This document shows, piece by piece, positions 1 to 10,481 of a DNA stretch of 64,000 nucleotides. How positions within the stretch are numbered: position 1 is the stretch's first letter; the number at the start of each line of letters is the position of its first letter. Under the pieces are notes generated by a model. It searched no databases, had not been told where the DNA came from, and saw nothing but the letters and a program-made list of their open reading frames with translations. The translations under genes were made by a program, and so were the position numbers. Source of the stretch: Amoebophrya sp. A120 (Eukaryota; Sar; Dinophyceae; Syndiniales; Amoebophryaceae); NCBI GenBank assembly GCA_905178155.1, contig CAJINV010000028.1:261746-325745 (forward strand), written 5' to 3'.

Positions 1-305
1 TCACAATTATTATAGCCACACAATTAAGTCAGGGAAATTCAGTTTATTTTGTCGTGTTAAAGCCGCGGCGAAGCGGATATTTTTTCTTGATTCACATGTA
101 TATTTTCATTCCGTCGTGAGCAGAAAACCGAAAGCGATAGCTCTTTTGGTGGTTCACTATGTTTACTTCAAATCAATGTCTACTTCTAGTTCATCTACTT
201 AGCAGCACTCTGTTAGTAGAAATCAGATAAGCGTACGTAAATCTCCGCACATCAGAAGTAGTCAAGTGGTACTTACTACCGGTGGCTGCGTGGGTCAAAA
301 AAAAT
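1..305. other. Window edge, no gene seen
   Basis: Moderately AT-rich sequence downstream of the PC4-domain gene, which ends at 306. It is the likely 3' untranslated and intergenic zone of that gene. I see no open frame, repeat or RNA gene in it. Confidence 0.4.
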
Positions 306-1373
306 TCACAGCCAAGAAAAGATCAGGTCCGCGTTTTCCTTCAGTTTGTTGTAGCAGGCGCGGTTCAGCGAAATGCCCTTTTTTCCCGGTCTTTTCTCGT
401 GTTCCCCGGCCTTGTCGGTGCCGTCGTAGAACTCCCGTAGATCGACGAGCTTGTTGCCCTTGAAGATGTTGTAGGTAACGCGCTTGGCGCCCCCGAGCTC
501 GCGGAATTTCCCAGCGGTCTCGTTGGTTTCGAGCCAGTCGTCGATATCCGGAAAGAACTCCATCAGCTTCTCAAAGTCCCGTTTGTTCAGGGTGAGTCCC
601 TTCCTACCCGGTTTCATTTCCCCGGTGCTGCTATCCAGGTAGTACTCGCGCACGTTGATGAACACCCGGTTTTTGTACTGCGAAAACGAGGCTCGTTTGC
701 CATTACCCAGCTCCACAACCTTGTTTTCATTTTCTGCGGGGGCCTGCTCTTCGGGTTGTTGTAGTTCATCCCCAAACGCGGCGGCGGCGGCGGCACCTGC
801 AAGAAGTTGTACATCTGGCAGCTCCACGAGCTTATTTTCATGCTCGTCCTTGTCCTCTTTAAACAACGCATCTAGCTCCGCGTCCAGCTGATCATAAACA
901 GGACCACCTCCGGCGGCAGCAGCACCTGCAAATGAGATGAAGTGAGTAGATTGATTGATTGTATATTTTCACTTCTTGTTTCCGAACAATCATGAGTGAA
1001 AGTTGCCTTGCACAACAAAAGAAGCTCACCCGCCGTCGTTATATTTTTTTGCGCGAAAGCACAAGCAGGACGTGGCAGATCTCGAAGCATGAACGATCAG
1101 AACAATTTTAGCGCCATGAATACAACAGCCGGACATGACCACGACACTTCTCTTATAGAGGACTCGTAAAAAATGCTTAGTACCATTGCCATGGCTCTCC
1201 CCGGCTGCGCCAGCTTCTTCCGCATTTTTAGGCCCATTTTTCACCTTCACGGGAAGGTCTTCTTCCGGAAGTAGCTGCTGTTCCATTTTCACCGCAACAG
1301 GGGCTGCCTTTTCTGCCCCGGCGTCGTCCTCCGGAAGCTGTTCAATTTTGACTTTCTTGCGTCGAGGCGCCAT
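306..1373 (-). CDS. Tandem PC4 (p15/SUB1-type) transcription coactivator
   Basis: Exons 1184-1373 and 306-925 are joined over a 258-bp intron that starts GTACTAAG and ends TTGCAG. The product is 269 residues from the ATG at 1373. It has an acidic, Lys/Ala-rich N-terminus with a basic start (MAPRRKKVK), then two copies of the PC4 C-terminal domain, at about residues 131-198 and 204-269. Both show the family pattern: a basic beta strand, then VREYY or LREFY, PGRKG or PGKKG, and a short helix (DFEKLMEF, CYNKLKEN). PC4 proteins bind single-stranded and melted DNA and help RNA polymerase II start and elongate, so a nuclear role is expected. Family members usually carry one copy; the doubling could replace dimerisation with an intramolecular pair. 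The domain call is firm and the splice sites are well supported by frame. Confidence 0.85.
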
Positions 1374-3082
1374 CTTGCAGGGGGATAACTGACCTTTCCT
1401 TTATCACGGTCTCTGCTGGTGGTCCACGAGTGGGAAAAACTATGATGTATGTACTCGTGAAATAACAAACTCTCAAAAATTGCTCACTTGAGCTTTCCTT
1501 GTGCTGTTCTAAGAAGAGGCGGTCGGGAAAAATGACAGTGGCGTCATCGATAAATAAGTTTGTAAGTGTACTAACACGCAGTGTGCGCACAAGGATTTAC
1601 GAACAAAAAATTTGGTGGCTTCTTCCTAAAAGTTGATATCTTCGATAAACTTTCCTGCTGGTTGTAGGCAAAAAAAAAGGCATCAAAGAAAACCAAAAAC
1701 ATATGAGTAAACACGAAACACATCTCTATGGATCGAAATCGGGAAAAAAATCGAAATACCGCTATACATCTATTGTACTGACCTCAAAAAAGGATGATCC
1801 GGATCTTGAGGAACGACCAAAACCGCGAAACTGATCCAGTAGCAAGATCCGTTTGAATTTTCACCTTTCGCAGACTCGATGCTAAAGAGCTCTTCGTCGG
1901 GATAAATGCAAGCGGCCTCGTCTTCTACACATTGGCGCTGGCATGGAAGTGGGAACGGCAGAAGGTCCTGCTCAAGGAAAAATGTATTTTGAGGTACTTC
2001 TACTTGTCGGTATGTACCACGATGCGATGAAGACATTTTCTGCAGAGCTGCGTCGCGGAGTATTGGTCTCCAAATCGCGGACAGCATTCACTTAAAAGCC
2101 AGCTGAAATACAAAATCCATCGGTGAGAAAAAAATGATACTCACAATTCGATGCTTTTTCGCATCAATCGCACTACTTGTAGTTTGCTCTAGTTATAAGT
2201 GTCACAGACATCATCTCTTCGGTTGGTATTGTCGCAAGTTTTGACGGGCATACTCTTTGCGAATCTCCCGTTCCTGCAAGTCCTTTTTATGCATTGTAAA
2301 TGCCCCTGCGACGTCTGGAAGAATGCAAACTTACGAGCCTCAATTAGGACCATAGGGACTACGATCTAGCACACAAACGAGCAGAAAATCTTTATCTTGC
2401 GCAATTTTTGTTCCAATCTACAACAATACACCGAGTTTGTGATGCGGAATCATAACTTTGAAAACCATTGATCTTGCTGCTGTGAGTGTGGCAGACGTCT
2501 TTCTCTTTTTACAATTATAGACAGAGGTCCATCTGTCACTGTCTCTGTCTGTCATGGACACGGTGAACTACAGACGATAGATTTACGTTTACCTTGGTCT
2601 GGTCCTTCTAAATACACAATTTGCACGACGCCTTCTGTATTCTCCCAGACGAGCCAGACTTTTTTGCAGTTGACACCTCGCGCGACGTTGCTCTTTATAC
2701 GTTGTTTTGCATCTGCGTTGCGTTTTGACCACCTTCAGATGGCCCACCTTGGACGGAGACGATTCAGGCTTGACGGCGTACTACATCATGCGCAAAAATG
2801 CACGAGCCAATGCCAGATTAGAGTTCCTGCTGGTGACTTTGTTTTTGAATCAGTCCCTGTGCTGGCGATTGTGAGATGCTATTGACCACTACGCTAGACA
2901 TGGAAGGACGAATACTGTGCACATTTTGCAATCATGCGCATGCTATAGAATTCTACAAAATTAGAAAAATAATTTCTGTGCGATCGAAACGAGGAACTAC
3001 TTGCAGCTGCCTAATCAGAAAAATTGCGTCATATTACTAGTGCCAGCAGCAATACATACAAAGTGCTGATAAGATGATGAGA
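1374..3082. other. Unresolved interval with one weak minus-strand exon candidate
   Basis: The best coding hint is a 105-codon minus frame at 1770-2087, starting with ATG and ending at a GTCAGT-like donor. It has a Cys pair (CQRQC) but matches no family I know. The rest is AT-rich and shows no convincing frame, repeat or introner. A small multi-exon gene could be hidden here. Confidence 0.25.
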
Positions 3083-4130
3083 TCATGCGGCTCGCAGAGT
3101 CGTCGAAATGGAAGACGCGCACATTTTCAGTATGGTAATTGTCAGCCGTAGCGGTTGCCTGTCTGAAGGTTTCATGCCGTGTAGTCGCTGTTCCACTTGG
3201 TCAACATGTGACGAGGATACGGAGGCCGACGCGAAAAAAACAGCGTTCTTGCCCATCTGCTCAACAGACGAAGCCTTCTTGTTCGGCTTTTCGTTCCCCC
3301 ATGACAGGCTTTCCGCAATGGCGTCCGTGACGAAGTGGTATTGTACGCACCTGCGGAATAGCAATGGAGGCACGGCACCGAGGTCTGGCGAAAGGTCGCC
3401 AATTTTTCCGCGAATCACTTTACGCACGGTATAGAAAGAGCAATGTCTGACCACCAAAACCAAAATCTGACGTGCTGGCAGGACATGATACAGCTGTATT
3501 ACATGTTCATCTGAAAGAACAAAACTGGAGAGTCACATAACAAAAGGTTTTTTGCGTCCATTGCCACAGGCTACTTTCAGTACTCATGAAAACGCATGCC
3601 CAACCACTTGGCGGATGTTTCTGTTTCTCGGCAGAAGTGCAGTATGATCTCTTTCGATAGGCCGCTTCCAGTAGATCGTTGGTGCTTGTTATCCTGCTCG
3701 GAAACCTTTTGAGAATTTGCAGCGACAGTGGCAGTGCGTTCTTCCCATCGACGCCGTGTTCGTCCACCGAGTCGCGTTTTTTGTACTCCTGCGCAGCCAG
3801 CTTTAGCAGCGGTGTCAGAACCGAAGTCTGGAAGGTTTTCCGCTCTGCCACCTGGGACGTCGTGGTTTTCGGCCCCTGGATCTGAACTTGAAAATGTGCC
3901 TCGAGGAAAATGATCCACAGCGGTATCACGGGTAACTGCAGCAGAGCTTCTTTTACGGCGGGGTCGTCGATTCGCCAGCGGCTGGCGGGAACCTCTGCAA
4001 ATGCGTTCCGCAGCAGCAGGTTGGCGTAAAAGTCGTTCGATCGCACCACCTCCTGCGGAAGTCGATTCAACGTTTTGCGAGCCTCCTTGTAGTCCTCGCT
4101 GATCTGCTCGAGGTCCTCCTTTGTGTGGTG
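3083..4130 (-). CDS. Unknown protein, at least two exons, 5' end unresolved
   Basis: Exons 3584-4130 and 3083-3510 join in frame over a 73-bp intron (donor GTACTG, acceptor TTTCAG), giving about 325 residues up to the TGA at 3083. The first part is helical and charged (KEDLEQISEDYKEARK), followed by a hydrophobic stretch around LPVIPLWIIFLEAHF and a basic region. No family is recognised. The 5' start is not clear: an in-frame stop lies just upstream, so an acceptor near 4131 (GGACAG) is assumed and a first exon should lie further 5'. The coding call rests on two frames that join cleanly and on natural-looking composition. Function is not inferred. Confidence 0.5.
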
Positions 4131-5884
4131 CTGTCCGGCCCGGTTTTGGGGATAATATCAGGTGGAAATGTACCTAGGTCTACTGAAAAACAAAAAACGT
4201 GTATAGCAAAGCAGGCAAGCAAGTGTGATCTTTGTTGAGTCCTTGGATTTATAAATGTTGATGCTCTTGCTCGCACTTCTCACGACACATTACTTGCTTC
4301 GATCTACTTTTCTTGCAGATGTTCTACTTGTCTAGAAGCACGAGGGGACAATTAGACGCCGGATGTTTAAGTACGACAGAGGCCGGGACCCAGCGAAACA
4401 AAGATCTCAGACGGAGGACACCTATCTCTACAGATCTAGCAACTCAAGACCCAGCCACATATTGTGGGGCGTAGCTGCCAGTGGATCGCGACATTTGGGA
4501 TTCGCCGCGTTTCGCGAATACTTTCGGCGCCGGAATCATCATCTGCGTCAATTCTCCAGCACAGCAGCTTCGCGACGAACTGCAACACAAGCGCGACAAA
4601 CTCCGTCTTTGAAGAAATAAGTGCGGGGTAGCGGGCCGAGGGTGCGGCGCAGCGGGCAGAAGTCAAAAGCGCCATACTGTTCTAGTACTTGATGTGGGAT
4701 ACAGTACTAGTACGTGTAGATGTGCTAAGTAAAGAAGAAAGTTCAGAGAAAAAGCAGAAAAAGCAAACAAGTTCTAGTTCCTTCTGATTTTTCAACTAAT
4801 CCAACTACTTAAATCCACAGCACCAATCCAATATCAAATCGCATGTGTTTCCATGTTTGTATCACGATGTCAAGATCAAGAATGAAACAACCATGGACAA
4901 GTTGAAACTGTAAAGTGACATACGTACTTTCGTACACTCACTCACTCAAGTGTCGTCGATCGTGCTAGACTGTCAAAGCGAGTTTGGGCTCAACAACTTC
5001 AACTGATTCAGGTTCATTCTGCTCCTCCTCAAGTCTTTCTGGTGGAGACAATAGCACTGTTGCTGGCACTGTGTTCACAACAACCCCTCATCGGTCAAGA
5101 GCTTGTTTTTTCTCGCGTCATGGTCTTAGCGAGTTGGATCATATCAGATCTTCTTTACGACTAGTCGCATCAATTGCATTTGTCGCTAGAGCGTCGTCTT
5201 TGTCTGCTATCGCGAGATCGAGATTACTAGACAGACCCTAGAACCGGAAAACCGAACCTCTGAGGCTGAATCATGTACACGGGCAGTTTTGACTGAAGGG
5301 TTTGGGAAAATAAAATCATGAAGATGAGCAGTTTATTTCCCCAGAAGAACATAGTACTCGGGAGGTCAAGATCGAGATCATAAAGAGCAGCAGGCACAAT
5401 AAAGAAGATCTTTTATACTTTCATAGAGTTTCACTCTCACATGTGCACTTGCACTGTCGATTTTTCGGTCGAAAGGCTCGCGCATTTGCGTTACTCCTGA
5501 TTCGTACAGATGATGCCGCCTGCTGCGCTTTTTTTCTCAGGGGTCTCCCGAAATCTTTTTCAGGTACAGCTGCGCGAACAAACCAAAGCCTGGGCGTAGA
5601 GCAAAATCTAAATCAAAATCTTAGACCAAGTTCAAATCTTCTGCGGGGAGCTGCAGTAAATCTACGCGCTGCCATCTCACACAATGATGCTCGGAACTCA
5701 GCTAAGTACGAAACCGAAGCCGCAAGTCCAATGTAGCGATCGACTTCGGAATAAATCTGTAGGATCTGCTTCAGTGCGAGTCTGACTGTGCCCCCGGTTA
5801 GGTACCCGGATGACATCAGAAAAAAAACGAAGAAAAATGCGCTGCAGTCACTGTTGTATTTGTAGTAGCCACAAGTTTGCCGGT
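4131..5884. other. Unresolved interval
   Basis: Short open frames exist on both strands, for example an 85-codon plus frame at 4363-4620 and a 79-codon minus frame from an ATG at 4675 to 4436. They overlap antiparallel and neither is preferred. The minus frame could be the first exon of the gene ending at 3083. No repeats or introners are visible. Confidence 0.25.
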
Positions 5885-8800
5885 CTACTTGCCCGGGACG
5901 TCCCTCCGCCACTTGGTGGTCGGCCAATCAGCCTCAAAGCTCTCGTATCCGTCCGCCTTCATCTTCTCCCTGTGGTCGGCGCGCGCTTTCTCTGCGCCCT
6001 CCCCGCGAAGATAGAAGCTGCGCGCTGGTTTTTTTTTCCCTTTGACCGGCGCGGAATATTTGCGGCATTCGCACCACCTGAAGCAAAGAACGTGCGCAGT
6101 GGGCGGCTTGGCCAGCGGCGTGAGCATCTGTAGCCGAGAGCCCCAAGGTGAGTGCCGGAGCAACGTTAAAAAAAAAGCAGTGCGCCGCCGGCTCACCCGC
6201 AGCTCCTTGGGTGTGTTCCCCTGGTCATGCGACTCGAGCGGCCGGAAAAATTTCGTGCGCTGGTCTGCTTTCTCTCCAGAGCGGCCTGGCGGTGCGACGG
6301 CCGGGGCGGTACGAGAGAGCGGCGATCCCCAAAATTCTTCCAAGATCATGTTCAAGGCGGCGGCGGGGCCGTTGCCGGTGCTCCATACCTGGCGGTAGGT
6401 CTTCGCCGCGACTTCCTGCAACTGCTTCACTCGGTCCGCCCCCTCCTCCTCCACGACGAATACCTCCGGGCGATTGACCAGGAGCCGCAGGCCGAAAGAC
6501 ACACCGAACGAGGCGTCGTCTCCGAAGTACTCGGCAAGCTTCCTCGGTATCCAGTGCAAACGCGTCTGGGCATGGAATGATGCAGGGCTCCTAAGTGCTA
6601 TGGGCACTCGTCTACAGAAACTTCAGCTGAAAAGAAAATGCAAAATCTTTCACGTGCGTTGCAGCTCAAGGCCGCTCGCAGCTTGTCACGCAACGAATAG
6701 AAAATCATGTGTAGCAACTACGCGGCCAAGTAAAACTTGCGGGGGCGCCGCCCCGTTTTTGCGTTTGACTTTGCCCGCCATGGCCCTCATCTAATAGCTG
6801 GCCAACATTCCCCGGCCCCGGCCCGGACGCGTTTGCATTTCGTAGGCGGCGACGGCAGTGGTGCGCCATTCGGAAAATACTCCAGCGCCCAGCTCCGTTC
6901 AAAATCTTCAAGCTCCCGCGCTTCGACGTCTGCGCGCTTTTGCTCGACGGTCTGCTTCTTCGAGCGCGGAACTACTGAGCGGAAGTAGGCATATCCACTG
7001 CAAACGTGTCTGGGTCTAGAAACTTGTCATGACCAATACAGAGTACTCAGCACACGGCGCCCGTCCTGATTAAAGCCAAGCATGACAAAATCTGAAGGCG
7101 CTGCCTGATGCCGCTGCGTAGTGCGCATGGCATTCGCGGGCCCTGTGCTTTGCATGACAGCAACGGGCTCGGTTTTCCTTTTGTTGGTCAGCATGCAGCA
7201 TAGAGCAATTTACACAGGAAAGAAGCAGGAAACTGCCAGCGACCCGAGGCCCGGGCACATTTGCAATGCGTAAGACTCTCAGCCAAGCAATCCGCTCCGC
7301 GGTGGTTGCTTCTTTGCTGGCCTTGAGAAGTGCTTGCGCACTGCGGTGATCAAGGTCAGTGTCGAAGCGGCAACCCCGCCGCTCCTTCACAGCAGGGCAC
7401 CAAAACTTTTCCCGCTTTCCGGTCGCCGGGTCGTCCAATTCGCACCGCGCGCCCTTCTCGGGGCCATAGTCCCGATCGTACAGGCAAACGTAGAGCCTTT
7501 CAAACTCTCGGCATCGCTTGTTGCTCGAGTGGTCTCGGAAAGCCTTCTGCACGGCAGTGGCCTCATCACGGCACTGGTGGCATAGCAGCAGCTCCTCCGC
7601 CGGCAACCAGTGGAAGCATGGGGAAAGACTCGCCGCAGCCGGCACACGGTCCGCCTCAAGCACGCCGGCCTCACCGCCACCCGCCCAATCCCGGGCCGCC
7701 TCCCTTCCCACCACGTCCGGCATGCGCTCCGTCGCGCCTTCTACGAAGCAGAGGCAACAACGCCCCACATGGTCCGCGCGCTCCCAATGGTTTGCCCATC
7801 GCTTTCCCCTCTTCATTGACGAATCTCGACGCTTGGAGGCAGAAGACGGGCGAGCCAGCGCGCTGCTGGCCCGTGCCTGAGAGGGGTCCGCCACAATTGT
7901 TGCACGCGGGCCACCAGCAACGACAACGCTTCGGCTCCGGTTGCAATTCGTGGAGTTCGCACTTGCGGCCGGTAGTCTCATGGTCTGTACATCCGGCGCC
8001 GGGACCTTCTGTAGCTCCTCCTGTTTTTGGTCTGCTGCGGCTGATGTTCTACGTCCCGACCTGGTACCCGCAACTGCAACAGATGAGCTCCCGCTCTTGG
8101 TCTTGCCCACGGCAACTTAGATATGGACTGCAAATGTGTCTCAGTCTGGAAAGATTCAAGCTTCTCATACTTGGCTGACAGGGAAGAGAAACCTGTCATG
8201 CCAACTGCACTACAGCCTCTTCTCTTCGTCTACAATCATGCAATTTGTCACGCGGGTTTTTTTTACAGAAGATTTAGCAGGCGATACCTTTGTCATGCGT
8301 GCCTCCGTCTGTTGTAAATGTGATAGACACAGATCGTCATCCACCGATCAGCATGATAAGTCCACTCCAGACCCAGACACCAATTTCCAGTTGATAGACC
8401 GCAACGCCAGCACTGGCTTTAGAAGAAGACTGCTTTTTATTCACTGCACCTAGGTCCTTCGAAAACTTGGAAGAAGAAGATCCAGCTGCAGCTCCTTCTC
8501 CAGAACCAACTGACAATTGCTGCAACTCCTTCTCCAGAAAGTCCTCCAAGTCCGACTGCAGTTGCGATTTTCTCGCCGCTTTAGAATTCAACTTAGAGGT
8601 CAAAGCCTCCATGCGGTTGTCGTCTTTCTTTTTCACCGTTCCCGGTCTCGCGTTGCTGCAGGAGCTCGTGATAATACCCCCCTGACTCATTCTACTGGGT
8701 GCTCGTTTCATCGCTGGGGTTTTGGAAGAGCTTGACTTCGAGTGTAATATCTCCGGTTGTTGCTCTACTTCTTCTTGCAGCAGAAGTTCATGCTCATTAT

Positions 8801-10305
8801 TCGCCTGCTTTTTACTACTCTTCTTCGCCGATTGCTTCCTCACCATTCCGCTCGCTCCATCCGCGGCAGAAGGGATACTAGAGCCTCTTGGTTCTGCTAC
8901 CGAACCGGTCCGCTTTTTCGCCACGGTGGAGCTAGCGTCAGACTTTGCAGTTTTTGTTCCGGCAGCAGATGCCTCTGCCTCAAGGACTCTCTTGACGGAG
9001 GATTTCGATTTCGATTTCGCTTGCTTCATGTCAGCATCCTGTTTCTGGCGTTTCTGTTCGGCGATAGACATCTGCTTCTCACTGCGCTCTTGTTCCGCCA
9101 CGGCTTTGCTCGCGGCTTTCGAGTTGCTGTAGGTCATTTTTCGTTTCATCACTGTGCTTGAAGAGGTCGCTTTTAGTTTACCAGCGGGCTGCGCGTCTTC
9201 TGTGTCGACGTCGAGCGTGTAGTAGTTTTCGTTGGCCTTGACAGCTGACGTCTTGTTCGCGGCAAAAGTACTAGCCTCGTCCTCGACTTTTGCCTTGTTG
9301 GAGGCTGTCGTCCTCCGCTTTTTTGCGACCGGGTTAGCAAGAGCATCGGAGTTTGCTTTTTCCTGCTTCGGATTGCAGCTCTTTTCGGTTCTAACAGACG
9401 CGTCCAGGATGATCTTCTTCGTGTTGGTAGATTTCGGTTTGGATTTCGCGCTGGATTTTACGTCAGATGAATCCTGCTTCTGTTCTTGCGCGACAGACAT
9501 CACCCGCCCACTGCGAGCTTGTTCAAGAACTCCAGCCTTGTTCGTATCCTGAGTAAAAACGTACCCACCCCATAGTTGTAATGCAAATCTGCATGCTGAA
9601 AATGTTTCTCATGCGGAGCCCCATGAGAAGCATTTCATAGTCGTGTTTTGCAATTTGTCATGCTCCAATCAGCATGGTATGCTAGATCTGTGATGCTCCT
9701 GAGCTAGCTCAAACAGCACTACAATACGAGTCCAAATTTGTCATGCAAAACAGCCAAAACTTGTGGATTTGTGTAGCCGATTCCCCATCTTGACTATGGT
9801 GTGGGTACGTTTTTACTCAGGATAGTTCGCTTTCGCACTGCTGGTCGTTCTCCGTTTCGTCACTTCGCTATCACCTGCAAAAATGTCTGGGTCTGGAAGA
9901 ATGAAAGTTTCAGTTTGTCATGCTTGTCTGGCATGACTCGAGAATCTGTGCTGCATAGGCACGACAAGGCCCTCTTGGTTGTCATGCCAAAACGCAGTTT
10001 GCCATGCGGAATATATAAGACATGGCAGCCAACACATTTGTCATGCGTAGCTGCGTACTGCAATGCGTTTTTCATTCACTTTTAGCATTACAAGTTTCCA
10101 GACCCAGACATTTTTGCATTTGATATTCGCCCGAGGAAGGCAAATCTTCTTTCACCGTGCTCTTGCGCTTCAAGTTCAACTTGGAAGAAGCTTCCAGCGC
10201 GGCCGGCTTCGCGCCACTAACCTCGTACTTGTCCTTGGCGATTCCCTTGCTGGAGGTGCCTGACTCCTTCCCAGTGGCCTGGTAGTATTTGAAGAATTTG
10301 GACAT
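5885..10305 (-). CDS. Gene A: large Lys/Ser-rich protein with Cys-containing C-terminal half
   Basis: Seven exons (10126-10305, 9825-9863, 8401-9539, 7274-8111, 6845-6987, 6197-6545, 5885-6127) give exactly 977 codons (976 residues). Five junctions are introners, removed with one TSD copy; the sixth is a 69-bp GT-AG intron (GTGAGC to CTACAG, 6128-6196). Residues 1 to about 560 are disordered and rich in Lys, Ser and Ala, suggesting a nuclear or nucleic-acid-linked protein. From about 570 come paired cysteines (CCLCF, CHQC, further single Cys and His) that may bind zinc, then a mostly helical part with LAEYFGDDASFG and a last Cys cluster (CFRWCEC). The N-terminus MSKFFKYYQAT is paralogous to gene B (MSKLYYQAT). 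The C-terminal half has no counterpart in B-E, so a fusion is possible. No known family is assigned; the exon model is strong. Confidence 0.75.
6548..6844. mobile_element. Introner family A, degraded, in gene A
   Basis: Ends TATCCAGTGCAAACGCGTC and GACGCGTTTGCATTTCGTA are diverged family A termini. Only CC/GG remains of the TSD. It separates exons 5 and 6 of gene A, and removal restores the frame. Confidence 0.75.
6992..7271. mobile_element. Introner family A, degraded, in gene A
   Basis: The left end TATCCACTGCAAACGTGTCT and the right end GGGCACATTTGCAATGCGTA match family A with several changes. The TSD is eroded (GTCT versus GCCT on the coding strand). It lies between exons 4 and 5 of gene A. 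Confidence 0.75.
8117..8400. mobile_element. Introner family A in gene A
   Basis: The family A core ends are flanked by a perfect GCAAC duplication (8112-8116 and 8401-8405), with 4-5 extra bases between TSD and core. It separates exons 3 and 4 of gene A. Confidence 0.85.
9545..9824. mobile_element. Introner family B in gene A
   Basis: TATCCTGAGTAAAAACG ends are inverted at both sides, with a perfect 5-bp TSD GTTCG (9540-9544 and 9825-9829). It separates exons 2 and 3 of gene A; 280 bp. Confidence 0.92.
9869..10125. mobile_element. Introner family A in gene A
   Basis: TIRs contain TGTCTGGGTCTGGA and its complement; TSD TTCGC (9864-9868 and 10126-10130). It separates exons 1 and 2 of gene A; 257 bp. 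Exon 2 between two introners is only 39 bp. Confidence 0.93.
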
Positions 10306-10481
10306 GGAACATATTTTTTTAGTAGAACAAGTAAAAATATAACCCTGATGTCTGTCGTGTGGTAAAAGCTACAACTACATAACGCCGCGGGCGGAAGTTC
10401 AGCTTTCGCTTCAGAAAGAAAAGCAAAAGAATCAATCTGGTATAATTCCCATGAGCTGCTCGTGCTCGTAACAAAATTGTT
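10306..10481. other. Short intergenic spacer between genes B and A
   Basis: This 176-bp spacer holds the 3' end of B and the start region of A. Its sequence (GTTACGAGCA motif, Thr/Arg-coding-like pyrimidine runs) is recognisably related to the spacer downstream of gene C at about 13730-13870, which supports tandem gene duplication. Confidence 0.6.

Noticed and set aside
7330-8178. 282-codon plus-strand frame, Pro/Arg-rich
   Set aside because: Exactly antisense to exon 4 of gene A, which has frame-restoring introners on both sides; typical GC-rich shadow frame.
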